A stretch of DNA of 64,000 nt, taken from the NCBI GenBank assembly GCA_021442155.1, contig CM038216.1:160627983-160691982 (forward strand), given 5' to 3'. The translations under genes and the position numbers were made by a program. The notes beneath the pieces were generated by a model. It saw nothing but the letters and a program-made list of their open reading frames with translations, was not told the origin of the DNA and searched no databases. Origin of the DNA: Cymbidium sinense. Lineage: Eukaryota > Streptophyta > Magnoliopsida > Asparagales > Orchidaceae. This document shows positions 1 through 13,839 of the stretch, piece after piece. How positions within the stretch are numbered: the stretch's first letter is position 1; each line of letters starts with the position of its first letter.

Positions 1-1083
1 GTCATTTTAATGCAAAGTACATATTAAAGATAGTTACTAATGATGTCTTCTTTGATTTGATGTGGCAGTGTGCAACAATTTGGTCTGCTCCTTGGTCATT
101 CATGTAGCCCATGAATATTATCTTATTTTACTCTATTAGCTTATTCCTCTCTTTTTTTGTTCTATAGTTAGGTGATGAGATAAAAGTGTATCATCGCGCA
201 TTGAAAAAAAATGAGACTATATTTGGTACACTTGATGTTGGTTGTTGCACTTGTATAAGTTTTGTGGTGTAATTATAGTAAAAGAAAATGCTTTGTTGTA
301 GAGTAAATGGGACCCTTTCATGTTGATCCTATTCTATGGCAGAAGATGTCCAACAATCATGGCTTGATGAAGACTAGTTACTCATGATGGATCTACATAA
401 TGGAGCTTGAGAAGTGATATGATGGCCCACCTTTATACCTTCTTCAATATCCTCTAACTATTTAGAGAGCACCATTGTTCTACACCAAATACATCAATGG
501 CAAGCATTATTATACTTGCATCTCTTCCTTCACTATCATAAAATGGTCAAAAAAGCTCTCCATTCATTCAATACTTTCTTGATGCAAATATAATCATTTT
601 GTAATTTAAATTATTAATTATAACTTTCAATTAAATATTCTTACAAATTTTTTTTAATTAACACCTTTGGATAAGAAGTTGCAAGAGGCTCATTCTTTGC
701 TTATAGCAAATAGAGTGAGGCCATGATTTAAAATAGCTTAGATAATGAGTAATTTCTTGTTTGATATCATTAGTAATATCTACATGCTCTACAACATTGG
801 CCAATATGAGATTCCATATTTCTATAAATTATTGGTGATAGTTTATCCAATTTATGTCGCCTTTCCCCTTCCATCCATATGGTTAAGGTTTGGATCGTTT
901 GGATTGACATCAATTTTTGGTAGTCCTATGAATAGTCTAATTGTATGGTTAGGATGGTGCCACTCCACACACTTCTATGAAATTAGTAGGTTACAAGAAT
1001 GCCATACTTGAAACCAAAGAAGTAGAGATGTGGAAAAAAAACAAAAAATTTCTCAAAGTATGGCATCCATTTTACCTATATAT

Positions 1084-1126
<43 letters not shown>

Positions 1127-3590
1127 GTGTATATATTAATGGTATAAATTGTTATATTAATTGTATAAATTGCTATATATACATAAGATTATGAAGTAAT
1201 AACTGTCACAACAAAATAAAAATAAGATTCAATTTTGTTCCTTGACTTTGACATAGACCAACTAATTCATTATGATAAAACTTAACATTATTTATTGAAA
1301 CCTTTTGTACCATCTCTTCATTTCACTTAGAAATAAGATATTTTTTAAGTTATATACATTAAAGTAAGTAATAGAGATATTAATATAAACATACTTATAA
1401 CCAAGTGGCTTTCTTGAAATGTTTTTGGGGTATGATCCATGTAAGGTAGGTCAACTAACATGCAACTATTCACATGCTTAAGCTTGCTTTAAATGCAAAC
1501 ATCTTATTGTATTCACTATTAATGGTTTATCGGCTCCTTTAGTTCCTTATATAGATGTGCAAGTACTACACCTAAAGAATATGTTAAAAATAATTGCAAT
1601 TCTTCTAGGAAGGGTAAATATTATAATTTTTTTTAGATTTAGAGGTATTTAGCTTTAGAAAGCAACCAATAATAATTAAAATATATGAATGAACTGGTCA
1701 AGTTGATTCAATGTAAATCACATTCTTGTAAGAATTATTTGCTAATGTTCAACGTAGTCAACATTATGGTATGCATGTCTATGCACATGCTTGGCCCATA
1801 ATAAACTTAGTTACACTATTAGGATTAAAATGATCATGGTAAATAAATTTTAAAATTGGGTGTGATCTTAACAATTCATCACACTAATCTAGCCATGTTG
1901 ACCATCATAAACTAATGTGTACAACATTGTGTCCAACAAGATCATCTCCATTTAATTGTATCCCAAGTGTCATTCCTACATCTTGTAGAGTTATTGACAT
2001 CTCCCCTACCCATAAATGGAAAGTATTTATCTAAACTGGCCAATGATCCACTGTGGTAGTAAAGAGATTGTGATCCAAACAAAAGAATCAAAGATGGCTT
2101 AGGTTGGAAACACCATTAATCTCAAGTGCTTCAATAAAACATGGGCATTCAGTTGGCCATTACTTGGCCATTAGTAAATGGTTATCCTTCTCCAAGGTTA
2201 TTTCTTGATTTAGAAGTTACTAAAAGTTAATAAAATTATTTCTACTATGTAAATGATACATTTTTTAATAGCATACCATATCTAGATTTATCACTCTATG
2301 CATACTATGAAAGCGTACGGTGATTAGAAGTACATCTTGTGGTGGTGGTGATGAGATGCTAGCCATATCATTTTTACCACTACTATTCTAGCTTAGCCTC
2401 TTAACATTGCTTATTTGATTAGCCATTTCTAATTTTTCTAAGTTATGTTTATGGGTGAAATAAATGTAATTCTTAGTAAGATGAGTTAGGGATATATATA
2501 AGGCCAAGACCAACATTTGATTCTTACCCTACCATGCACATCAAAAGGTGGACCACCTTCATACCATCTGGCATTATCCAATGTGCTGGACAAAGAAATT
2601 GCTTAGAGAGGAATCAAAAGTCAATTAATTAAAATGATCTAAATTGGCTAGGAATTATGCCCAATTAATATTATCATTATGATGAATTAATGCAAATGAT
2701 AAAGTAGTCCCATCATGCATCAATGGGACCCACCATATTACCACATTATAGAGTTGAATTTTAATAAATAGTTGTCCATATAAAAGAAATAAGCATAATT
2801 TTTTATTTTCTCAATTGAAATTATGATTACTGTTTTTCCATAATGTCATTGAATTAGTTTAAATTGCAATAATTTTAAAGTTTAATCATGATACTCAGCC
2901 TCAGCCTCAAGTGACACCTTTTAATTAATTGATTTATTATTTATTATTTTTCTCTAAATTATAATAAAATTTGGTATAAATTCCATAGTTATTTATATAA
3001 AAGTACACTATATTAGCTAACCCATGATAAATATACTACAATCTTATCTCAATTCAATATGATCTTATTCACTTAACAATTTTCATAGTTTCAATTAACA
3101 ATAGTTTAAATTATATTATTTCGTTTTATATGTATTTCTATTTATTTTAATATCAATTCATTAAATTCTTTAAGAATCTCTAAATGTGATTTCCATGATT
3201 AAAGACTTTTAACTTAACAAAAATTACTAATATTTTTAAGAGTTTTGGTTATTATTAGTTTGGAAGCAATTCAACAATTAAATAATATCTTAAATGTAAT
3301 TTGCTATTTTTGAGTTAAAAATTTGTTTAATTAATTTTAGCTTCCATTAATTTCTAATATATTTTACACTAACTTCAATTTTTAAATTGAAAGTATATCA
3401 ATTTCAAGAGGTATAATAATTAAAGTTTGGGGTTACTAACTAACATTTATAAGAACATCACATTTAAACAAACACATCTAAGAAATGAACATTTAACATT
3501 GATTTTACTGAACTAGATATAAATATATAAATACATAAAGTTTAGACAACAATAACATAAATAAAAATACACAAAAGTACACTAAAATAT
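1..3590. other. intergenic DNA, no gene recognised
   Basis: This AT-rich stretch has no reading frame that resembles a known protein and no recognisable RNA gene. A short open frame at 745-1011 has no domain-like pattern. An AT dinucleotide tract lies near 1087-1121. It may contain old, unrecognisable transposon sequence. Confidence 0.5.
1087..1121. repeat. (AT)n microsatellite
   Basis: An uninterrupted AT dinucleotide run of about 35 bases in AT-rich intergenic DNA. Confidence 0.95.
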
Positions 3591-3714
3591 AAAACTATTA
3601 ATAATTTTCCTCCTCCTTTTCTTCTTTTTCATACTCTAGATGGTGGCTAACATAGAGTTGTGGCATTACAAGAAAAGAAATTTGCTTTGGGCCAACATTA
3701 AAGTTGCAATTTTC

Positions 3715-3965
3715 AAACATGTGAACAAGCTGAGTTGAACTTCGCCATATAGTAAAACTGTTGTTGCTGCTGACCCATATGATGATCAAATTTTTGTTCT
3801 AATTCTTGTTGTCACTGACTGCTTTCATTAACCCTTTTTCTTAAAATAAAGGTTTCTCCTTCATTTTCTAGGAGTTTCTCTTTTAAAGTTTTAGAGGACT
3901 GGGATCTAGATTGAGGAGTGTGTGAGCTTTCTCCTACAATTTTTGTTCCCAATTCTTCGATTATC
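3715..3965 (-). pseudogene. degenerate coding remnant, possibly plant transposase C-terminus
   Basis: Read on the minus strand from about 3965, one frame gives some 80 coherent codons broken by a single stop. It opens with IIEELGTKIVGESS, continues through a Ser-rich SRSQSSKTLKEKLLE stretch, and ends in a Gln-rich segment (QQELEQKFDHHMGQQQQQ). Charged, Gln-rich coiled-coil-like tails of this kind occur at the C-terminus of plant Ptta/En-Spm (Transposase_24) proteins, which is the basis for the suggestion. No catalytic domain is visible and the upstream frame is lost. The assignment is inference. A fragment of another coiled-coil protein is equally possible. Confidence 0.3.
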
Positions 3966-5200
3966 CTTTAGTAAGGGGAGCCTTTTATATAAGAACCACT
4001 TCGTCCAGCTCTCCCACTGCACCAGCCAAAAGAAATAAATAATAAATAAGAGAGAGGTGACCAAAATTGCTATAGTATTATCCCTAATCATATTACAAAT
4101 TAAATTATAAAATATTTTTTCTATATCTATAAAAAAATCTTTTTGAATTGCATAATTCAAAATGTCCTAATCCCTAGTTTACCTCAATGATATTAGTAGT
4201 GGAAATTAACTTAGTAGAAATGAAGTAATGCCAAGCTTTAGCCTTGGTGATCGGCATCTGATGGAAAAAAGATTAATAATCTTTTTCTCAATATTTTTCC
4301 ATTAAACATTAGCATTTCTATTAATCAGAAAACTAAGAATTTCATCAAAATCTAGATGACTATTATAATTTGAACGATATTCATTGTATGTGTAATTTTG
4401 TAATTTGTAATATGCAATAATTGTAATACTAATAAATATTATTCATTTTTTCTCACGTAGGCCTTGTTGTCCTAATATCTTTCACATTAGTGAAGAATTC
4501 TCGTACCACAAGAACAACACATGCTTTGTTGTCATAGGTGAAATGTTCTCAGCCTTGCTAATTGATAATGATTTCCACTCTCGCACCCGAATTATGGAAT
4601 CAACTCTCTAGAATGAGATGTTTGTGAATGAGAGCATGCTACTACCTCTACTACTACCTCTCTTCTGCCTCGATGCTAATAAAGTGATCAGAGTCACTCA
4701 TGGATTCTCTCTTCTTGTTATTGTTAGCATACTTCACTGGCATTTTGGCTTCCTAGATTTAAAAAAATGTGAAGGAGTGCAAGAAAATCTGAAGAACAAA
4801 GCTTTAGAAGGAAAAATTTAGCTACTTACGGGTCCTACATATAGAGACCTAGCGCAGTGATGTTGCTATGGTAGCGCTTAGGCACTAACCTCTCTGTTCT
4901 ATTTTGCAAGATATAACATTGTGATGCTTTGTATGCAGTGCTTAGGCATAGGTTAGCTGGTCAAGGTAGTTCATATTTTATTTCAATATATAGTTTTATA
5001 TATTTTCATGTATATACCTTTCTATTTTGGAATTTAAAAGCTCTAGGACTTAAAATTATGAAATTTTCTAACTTAAAAATGACATTGTAGTAGAAGTGCC
5101 TCAACATTGAGAATGCATCACTTAGGTGCTGCTAGTCTACAAGAAATAAGCTTAAAATGTGAGAGCCCAATGTTGTTGCACTCAATATGTAGTGATGTAG
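3966..5200. other. intergenic DNA, no gene recognised
   Basis: No convincing coding region. An open frame at 4618-4821 shows no family resemblance. The part after about 4830 shares GTGGCACTTA-like words with the minisatellite that follows. Confidence 0.45.
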
Positions 5201-5206
5201 TGCTCT

Positions 5207-5570
5207 TAAGATAACCATTATTTTATTTCCACCCTAGGGATCAATGTTGTGGCGTTTAATTTTCAGCATTGTGGTGCTCGTTAGATAGTTATTTTTATCA
5301 TTCTACCCAAAAGATTAGTGTTGTGGTGCTGTAGGGCTCATTAGATAGCCATTTTTGTCATTCTTCCTGAAGGATCAATGCAACGATGCTTAATTTATGG
5401 CACTGCGGTGCACATTAAATAGCCATTTTTGTTGTTCTACTCAAAGGATCAACGTTGTGGCACTTAATTTGCTGCATTGTGGTTGTCGTTAGATAGCCAT
5501 TTTTATTATTCTACCCAAAAGATCAGTGTTGTGGCACTTAATTTACGATGCTTGTTAAACAAATTCAGAC
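5207..5570. repeat. degenerate ~74-bp tandem repeat
   Basis: Five diverged units each start with a TTAGATAGCCATTTTT-like block, at about 5207, 5281, 5341, 5415 and 5489. Spacing is 74, 60, 74 and 74 bases, so the second unit is about 14 bases short. Each unit also carries GATCAATGTTGTGGCACTTAATTT-like sequence, here described by position only beyond that core. Units are too diverged to be a recent array. Confidence 0.75.
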
Positions 5571-5639
5571 ACAATTTGAGAGTTTAACACTTAGGCACTA
5601 GACCCACAATTGCTAGGTGTTGAATTACCGATGCCTAAA

Positions 5640-6220
5640 CATTTAAAATTTTGGTAACATAACACCCTAGCAATGTTAGATTTTGTGATTTTTTAGTGGA
5701 TTAGCACTCTTCCACCTTATTCTGAGTCCAAGATTAATGGAGGGTTTCATTTCATGCTGAAACCAAGTTCAATTGTGGAAAAGAGTATTGGGATAAAGCA
5801 CCTTGATGAAGTGCCATGGCACTATTTTAAATATATGAAAACTAGAGTTTTGCATTGTAGTGTTGAAATACAGCACTACGATGTGGTAAAAGTGATACCA
5901 AAACTTAAGAGCTTGCCACCATAGTACTAGGTTTCTAGCACCTCAGCGCTATAGAATAGAGCATTCAAGGTTTCATTCTTGAGGGCTCAGTGTCTCGGTG
6001 TTATACCTCTGCGGTGCGGCACCATGAGATGGGAATCTCATTTTGAATTGAATTCTTGGAGATTTTTAATGGCTTTTTTATAAAATTTTGATGACATAAT
6101 GCTTTAGCAGTGTTAGGTTTTTACATATTTAGTGCAAACACACTTTTTTATCTTATTCAAGATCCAAGATCGATGAAGGAAAGGTGTTCTTCTCATAATG
6201 AAATCACATTCAATGGAGGA
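5640..6220. repeat. ~437-bp-spaced direct duplication
   Basis: A segment of roughly 140 bases starting near 5646 (AAATTTTGGTAACATAA...) recurs in diverged form from about 6082 (AAAATTTTGATGACATAA...). Both copies run through a 'CC/AAGATT(A/C)GATG' part. The spacing is about 437 bases. Together with the minisatellite before it, this suggests an unclassified repetitive element in 4830-6720. Confidence 0.6.
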
Positions 6221-6989
6221 GGTTTTCAACATTAAAGATTCCAAATGTTTGTCTTAGGGGGCGTTCTTCTACTCCTGATCCAAGATCAACAAAGACATGC
6301 TTATTTTCTCACTGGACCCAAGATCGATGGTGGAACCCTTTTAACTTTACTTCTTAGAGAAAAATTCACATATTAGAAACATTTCTAGAAATCTATTACC
6401 TGGAGTAGATGGGAGATTGCTCTTACTATTGATGAATGCATGCTTGTAGAGGGTACAATGATTTGGAGTAGGAATGGGGCAAGAAAATTGGAGAGAGTGA
6501 GTGAAAAAGGGAGGAAGAAGAACTTAAGGAGGCTGCTCTCCCCTTTTATAAACAATTTCTCTCTTATGGGGGCGGTTTTATCTGCATCATTCCGCTCCTT
6601 TAGCCCGGAGACGATGACTTTCTTTATTTTAAAAGCTTATCATGGCATTATGGCATTGTGGCATTTAATCAGGAAACCGTTAGGGCTAGTTTGAGTTTAT
6701 AAATTCTTTAAGGTGGCAATAGTGTTGTAGCACCCCTAGTCGAGATGTCCAATTTTCATTATTTTTTCATTTCATTCATTTTTTAGATGCAAACTCTCTC
6801 TAACTTTTAGAAGCATGGAACCCAAGTAAGTTTGGGTTCCCATAAAACTAGCCTAAATTTATTTTGCAATTATGCCTTTATTAAGGGATCAATAGAGGCA
6901 TGTGGTACTCAAATAGAAGATGCTTGAGACATATAATGAGAGCCAAAATCAAATTCAATTCATTAAAACTCAAGAGCAGAGGAAAGGTC
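6221..6989. other. no gene recognised; TATA-like site near 6547
   Basis: The short open frame at 6440-6694 has no family pattern. A CCCCTTTTATAAACAATTT string at about 6539-6557 resembles a TATA element of an LTR promoter, but no LTR boundaries were found. Confidence 0.3.
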
Positions 6990-8219
6990 ACCCTTGGAGA
7001 TAATAGAACTTTCATTAACAATGTTTACATGATTGATCATATTAACTTATGTTATTTTTTGGTTATTTGTCTTAAATAAACACTTAAAAAGTCTTTATTG
7101 TGGCATAAGAGAATTTATCATGTTAGCATGCATAAAATTAGGAAGGTTACATGAGCTAACTTTGTTAAAGGTATAGCTAAACTAGATTACACTGATGATC
7201 TTTAATGTGATGCATTTTACACAATGAGCAAACAAAAACTTTTTTAAATTGACTTTAGGCACTATCAGTTTGTAACATTTAGAAATTCTTCACATGGACT
7301 TTTTTAGACCTATCATCACCAGTAGTTAGGGGGAAAGTCATACAAATTTGTCATTATCAAAGATTTTACTAAATTTACTTGGATGAGATTTTTGGGTTAG
7401 AAAAATGAAGCTTTTTATGAATTTAAGATCTTTACTATTTAAATTCAATGAAAAAATGCTTCTAGCATTACAACTATACATAGTTATCATGGCGGAGAAT
7501 TTGAAAATGATAAATTTGATATTTTGTGTGTGTAAGAGATAGAGATAGACCATAACTCAACCCATAGGACACCACAACATAATAGCAATAGAACAAAAGA
7601 ACAAAATGCTCATTGAAATAGCTAAATCCACACTTAGTGAGTACAAACTTTCTAAATACTTATGGGTTGAACCAGTTCATATAGATTATTATATGCTGAA
7701 TAAAGAAAACATTAGATCCAAGCTAAATAAAATCTCTTATGAGCCTCTCAAAAGTAAAACTCCAAATCTTTAATGTTTGCACAATTTTGGATGTAAATTC
7801 TTTGTGTTGAATAATGATAATAATAATTTGAGGAAGTTTGATTATAAATCTAAAGTAGCAATTATTCTAAGTTACTCATCTATAGGAAAAGCATATAGAA
7901 TTTTTGATAGGAGAATATTATTGGCAGAATAAATTTAATAGAAATTTTGAACCCATACATGTTGAAGAAGCTATCTGATGTAATCTAGGTTAAGGCAATG
8001 TAGGAGGAATTGAAAAAATTTAATAGAAATGATATTTGAAAATTAGTTCTTTGATCCTCATCTCAAAGTGTGAATAGAATAAGGTGGGTATTCAAAAATA
8101 ATTTAAATGACTTGGGAATATTGTTAGGAATAAAGCAAAGCTTGTGGCTAAAAATTTTAATTAAATAGAACACATTGATATTGAGAAAAACTTTTGCATC
8201 TACTCCTCATTTAGATGCC
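6990..8219 (+). pseudogene. copia integrase and start of reverse transcriptase (fragment 1)
   Basis: Visible pieces include LLWHKRIYHVSMHKIRKV and KLDYTDDL*CDA (gag-pre-integrase), GGKSYKFVIIKDFTKFTW (integrase core start), HGGEFENDKFDILC (the integrase Asp-containing block is degraded to HGGEF), then HVEEALSD...W.KAMQEEL and RWVF.NNLNDLGN at the start of reverse transcriptase. Stops and frameshifts occur throughout. The reading stops at codons for Leu-Asp-Ala at 8211-8219, exactly where the non-coding element begins, and resumes at 15109. Confidence 0.85.
8215..8219. repeat. left 5-bp target-site duplication of element A
   Basis: ATGCC here matches ATGCT at 15109-15113 with one difference. 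The copia frame supports a real duplication, because the same Ala codon of the conserved 'L(D/E)A-I-R' region is present on both sides. Confidence 0.75.
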
Positions 8220-10839
8220 TGTGATGTTTTAATTTTGAGTCGTATGGATACCACATAAATCTTAAGGGGTAATTATTGAAGTGATCAGGTGTGACATTAA
8301 GGTAAGATGTACCATCTCGAAAGATAGAGACATCACCTTAGAATGGACCTAATCAACTAATAAGAACTCATAAGGCAGATGGGTCTACATATATACTAGA
8401 GATCTTTCCTTTGCTTTGCATGGATGAGTAACTCAGGCTTTACTTTATGCTAGGTTCCTTAGTTCCCTATGGAAGACATATTCCATAGTTAAGTTCATTT
8501 TAAGATATGGGAACATCCTAAGAACACTCTTGATCAAAGTAATCAAACATATCTCCAAAGATTTCAAAGCTGGAATATCAAAGGATTGGGTACATTTGGA
8601 AATCGAGTGGGAAAGTTCAAATTGAAGTACTTATTTATGGATCCCAAAGGAGAATAAGTAGGAAGCACTCATGATACTAAGAAGCCTAGTGAGTACTTAT
8701 ATTTACCTTATAGTGAGGTTTTATATTTTTGAAAGAGAGAATTTTATTTTATTTAGATTGGAATCTCATCAGAATGCTAAGGCTTATCGTCTAACAACAC
8801 AAAATTATGGAAACGTCTAAAAGGTGAGGACTTATACTCATAGCCCAAATGAAATAAGTAGCAGTATAACCTAAATCTAAAATGCTTTAGCACAAGCTAG
8901 AAGCATGACCTAAGTCTAATCGAGAAAATGAGACATAATGGTTTAGCTTCATAAGAGAGAATATACTCATCCCGACTCTTCTAGACTTACAATTGCCTGG
9001 AGTGGCTGCTAGCAAAGACCTTCTATGCTTTAAAACCATGTAGGTCAATCTTATGTAGATGCAATATAGCTAGGCTATTATTTAATTAAGAAAGAGGCTA
9101 AGGTCCTAAATTCACTCCCTAAGAGGCTAAATAATGTTTGGCATGCAAGCATGATTTAGACTAATGTCAATAATTTACAAATTTTGGATTATTTTGACAC
9201 GTTCATTTTGGACCAAAGCTTAAGACAATTATGTCTATATGCATGATGCAATTTAGTAATGAGATAAATCAATTAGAGGAGGTGTTCTCACCTATAAGAG
9301 ATTGTCCTCAAATGTCAAATATATCCCTATCATGCAAGAGTAGAGATCCTCCCGATTCAAGAGTTACATAATATGATATGCATGCTATGATAACATAAAC
9401 CATTCAGCTAAGAGGTTTCTAAATCTTTTATTATCTGGATTATAAACCTAGGCTTTAAGATGAGGTTATGAATTATATTAAAATTTATTTATGAATTTTA
9501 GTGAGCATAAAAATTTAATTTTATTCTAAAGAGCCTACCACATCCAGACCACACAATAAATCATCACACTTTTAAGAAACCTATGAAAAGTATGTCATTG
9601 CTATTATGCAATCTAAACTTAACAATCAAACATTTAGATTATCATAAAAGAATAAGAGGCCGATGTGGTCAGGTACCATCATACACCATGAAAAAGAGAA
9701 AAACACTAGGTAGCGAAGCTCTAGCCTTATACAACCTAGATTACAATTGAATATTATAATTAAAATAAATATTATGGGGGTCTTTGATCTCTTATTCTTC
9801 TTTCTTTCTTTAGATTAGTTTGCTCCAAGCTTCAAAGGGCCTCCCAGGTCTTTGCCTTTTAGCCTATACTCATCCACGAACCCCATAGCACTAATCTAAT
9901 CCTATTGCAAAAATTACATATTTATGAAAAATAAAGTCTAACTACACCTAAGACATTAGCTAAATGAACATATGAGCTAAATTATATTTCACATATTTGA
10001 ACTTAGCACCTTGTACTTGGGTAAAAGCCCTATCCTAATTGGATTATGCTTAGGGGCATAAGTGGCACATATAAGTAAAACATTTATATTTATTTATTAT
10101 TATTTCAGCCCATTTAGCATAATCCCCTGCATAAAATATCATTAGGCTACTAACATCCTAACATCCAGTCTACGCATAAACAATCATAACATCTACTTTA
10201 AAATATTACATCATAAAACAAAACACATCATCATAACATACACCGGCCTAACTTAACACTAGAATCAGTGACTTAGCATTCTAATGTGTGTGCTAAGGCT
10301 TTGTATAGTGTGTCTTAATTAAGCTTTAAGAGTATGATCATCTAAATTTTAGAATTATTTAAGTTAAATATTTGGGGGATTGATTTATTTTAATTTACAC
10401 TTTCTTGTTTCATTTTATGACTACTTAACATCTAATTATTATGAAGAGATGAAAGAGTTTTGACCACCCTTCATCCTTACCTTAAGTTATTTTCTAAAGG
10501 TATATTATTATGACTTCAGTTTCTTTAGTGAACAATTAATAAACATTTTATTAAGCCTAAGTTTGGATTAGTCTTAAGGAGTCTTATTCAAACATTAAAG
10601 CTAACTTATGATTAATAAAATTGAGTCTCTATTACATGAATAGCATTCCACTACTTCTTTTCATCATCAATATCATACACACTTTTTCAATTTTATTTTA
10701 ATGGTATTTGATTTAATATACATATTTATACATAATATATATTCATATTTTACACTTGATGATAATTAATGCATGAATTTGATAGAAAAGAAAGATTTCA
10801 TTTCATGGCTAAGCATATGCAAACATGTATTAGAGATTT

Positions 10840-11160
10840 AAGCAAGTATGTGCTTTTGTTAAACCAGGAAAGTGAGATTATCTAAGACCTCTTTGGGCTA
10901 CTTAAAGCCTAGTATTCCTTGGATGTCTAGATTATATACTTATCAACTTAAATACATGCAAACATATACATAAGCATAGATATGAAAATCATGCAAAGGC
11001 TATATAAAAGAAAACTTTTATCCCAAATTCTAGCACATGCATACACATGAATGAAATTAAGAAAATATGTGCCATTGTTAAACTAGGGAAGTGAGATTAT
11101 CTAAGACCTCTTTGGGGCTACTTAAAGCCTTGTATTCTTGAGATGTCACATGCTAACTCA
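10840..11160 (+). repeat. duplicated ~220-bp module in element A head
   Basis: The string GTGAGATTATCTAAGACCTC followed by CTTTGGGCTACTTAAAGCC occurs at about 10871 and again at about 11091. Both copies are preceded by 'gttaaac(c/t)agg(a/g)aa' and by a CATGCAAACAT/CATGCATACACAT-like part. Copy B keeps the same duplication on the other strand (spacing about 237), so it predates the spread of these copies. Confidence 0.75.
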
Positions 11161-13839
11161 AATATATGTAATCATGCATGAACTATGAAGGAAAAAATCC
11201 TTTACTATCTTTAAATTATAACTAAATGGGAACTTTATTAAACATTTATAGCCAACATCAAATTAAACTTTAGATATTTTTATTTATTATTAACTTATAC
11301 ATTCAAAAACAATGTGATATTTATTAGTGAAAATAGCCACACTATTTAATAACATGTATCCAACACATGCAACTTAAATGTAATCATATTCTTTAAATTT
11401 TTTTTTTTTGAAAACATGAACTTACGAAATAAATGGCATGCACATTTTATAATAATTGAAAACAAGCAATTAAATATTATCACATAACATACTCAAGTAC
11501 ATTAAATCCTAAGGATAATCAAGCCAAATAAGTATTCTTTAAGACTAACCAAAGTCCTTATAATATTTGATTTTGATGTTTAAGTTATTAAAACCTAAAG
11601 AGGAGAAATGATATTTAGTATTTACCCAATCCCATGTTGGTGATTTAATATGTTTAAAGAAGGAAATTAGATGGGTTTCATGGGTTGATTAGGTTCAAGC
11701 CCATTAAGCATCAACTTAATTACACTTCATTGAACTTCTTTAATTTAATTAAGTACTTGATCATGAGCCTTCAATGATATGCTTTTAGGAAAATAAAATT
11801 AACATTGCACCTAAAGGAATCTAATATAATTAGGCTCATGCTTAAGAGTTAATTAGATTAAAGAAGAAAGTAATCTAAATTAATACTCTTACGATTTTTC
11901 CTTACCAATGGGATGATCATAATTTCTTTAAAAGACTTTATGTTATTGAACACATAAAGAAAAATTAATGGATCGTACTTGACTTATGAGAACCAATTAT
12001 TAATTTTGATTTTTTTACTTTATTATTAATTTTCTAACTATTTCCTAATTATTAAATATATTAATTAACCCTTTTGAGAAAATACACTGGAAAATGATTA
12101 GGAAAGGGGTCTTAATTATTTCTACTCATTATTTTCACTGTCCACCTTGATTAATTATCATTAATTATTTACCTTTTATTGTTCACTAATTTTAATAATT
12201 ATCTAATTGATTAAAGAGGGTAATTAGGATTGAAATTCCAAATTCTCTAAATTACATGGCAAATAATTCCAAAAATATTATGAGAGGTAGAGGATATCCA
12301 ATAGAATTATCTCATAAAAGTTGGAATTAATTAGCCAAGTACTTTGGCCATAATTAAAGTAATTAACTTAAACTTCAAACCATAATTAAGCATTGTTCAC
12401 GAGAATTACTTAGGGATTTTATTTTTTAATTTTCTTATATCTAACCTTTCCAAAATGGGTTTATTTATGTTTTTTGGATTTTTCTATAATTTATTATGCT
12501 TTTTTGAAGATTTGGCCACTTAATGACATTTTTAGAGCCTAATTAACCTTTTAAACCATGGCCCTTGGATGTTGAGTGTAGTGCTTTCCATGTGGCGCTA
12601 TGGTATTAGCTATTTAAATTGTCAATGTGGTAGCTAACTTAGCGGTAGTGGACACGATTTTATCCCAGCCATCAGATCTCAGTTCAGATGATTGAGATTA
12701 ATCCCATGATTCTAAAGGGATTAAATCAAAATTTCTAATTGGATTAATCACAACCATCCATTCTAATCAATTAGAATGGATAATGATGTTATTATCCCAT
12801 GAGCTTGGAAGGCAGACCATCCACCTTCTGCCACTTGATCCAAGCTCGTTGGAGCTCGTTTGATGGAGAAATTGATTCCAAAATGATCAAGAAATGAATT
12901 TAAGGAGATCCTATTGTAAAAATCACACAAAAAATATGATTCAATTTAAAAAAGACCAACACCTAGAGGCCGAGACTATAGTTTCCTGATTTTTACCTCG
13001 TCGGAGCTAAAGACCAGCTGTTTCCTGATCAAGGAAGCTTTGCCTTGAAGAGATGAAGCCTGCTAAGAAGATCAAGAGCTACCTCCCCTTTGATTGATCT
13101 ATGGACTAAATGCCACTATAAAGATCACCAGAGTTGGTCTTGGGATGTCTTTCGGTGGTCGAATCGCTCAGGAAATGATTTGTTTCGGCTCCCCGGAGTG
13201 AGGTGAAGGTGTGGGAAGAGTTCATTTGAGTTTGCTAGAGTTTTGAGAAGTTTAGATTGAAGAAGCTCTTGGATCTGCTAGGGAGTTGGTCTCATCGATG
13301 GTGGGGTGCATGAGGAGCTCTGGGGAAGGTATGGGAGGTCTAGGGAAGCTCTCTGTTGAGTTTGAATAGATGGGGGAGGAATATACTCTCTTCCCTAATT
13401 GAACAAGGGGATTGGTTCAACCTTTGGTAGCTGCTCGGCTGGGGTGGTGGTTGGAGATGGCAAGGGACTGCTGAGGTGGCTAAGGGTGAGAGGCTGAGGG
13501 AGTGTAATGGGTTGGCAAGAGGTGTACACTCTCCCTTAGGTGGACCAATGGATTCCCATGGGTGAACTCACCCTCTCTCGGCCAAAGGTTGAGCCCAATT
13601 GCTTTAGGTTAGATTGAGTCAGTGGTCCTCTTGTCCAAGGAGAGCCTAAGGTGGCTTCCTTGGGGTAATGAGGTGGAGAACCCACCCAAATGAGGATTTT
13701 GTCCCATTTAGGTGTCTTTATTCAATGGGTTTAACCCAAATCGGGTTCACCATGGGTTGTGCTCACTAGGCAGGCCCATGGTGACCAAAGGATGAATCAT
13801 GCCAAGTTTGGTTGGGTTTGGTTAGGTTTGGCTCAATTT

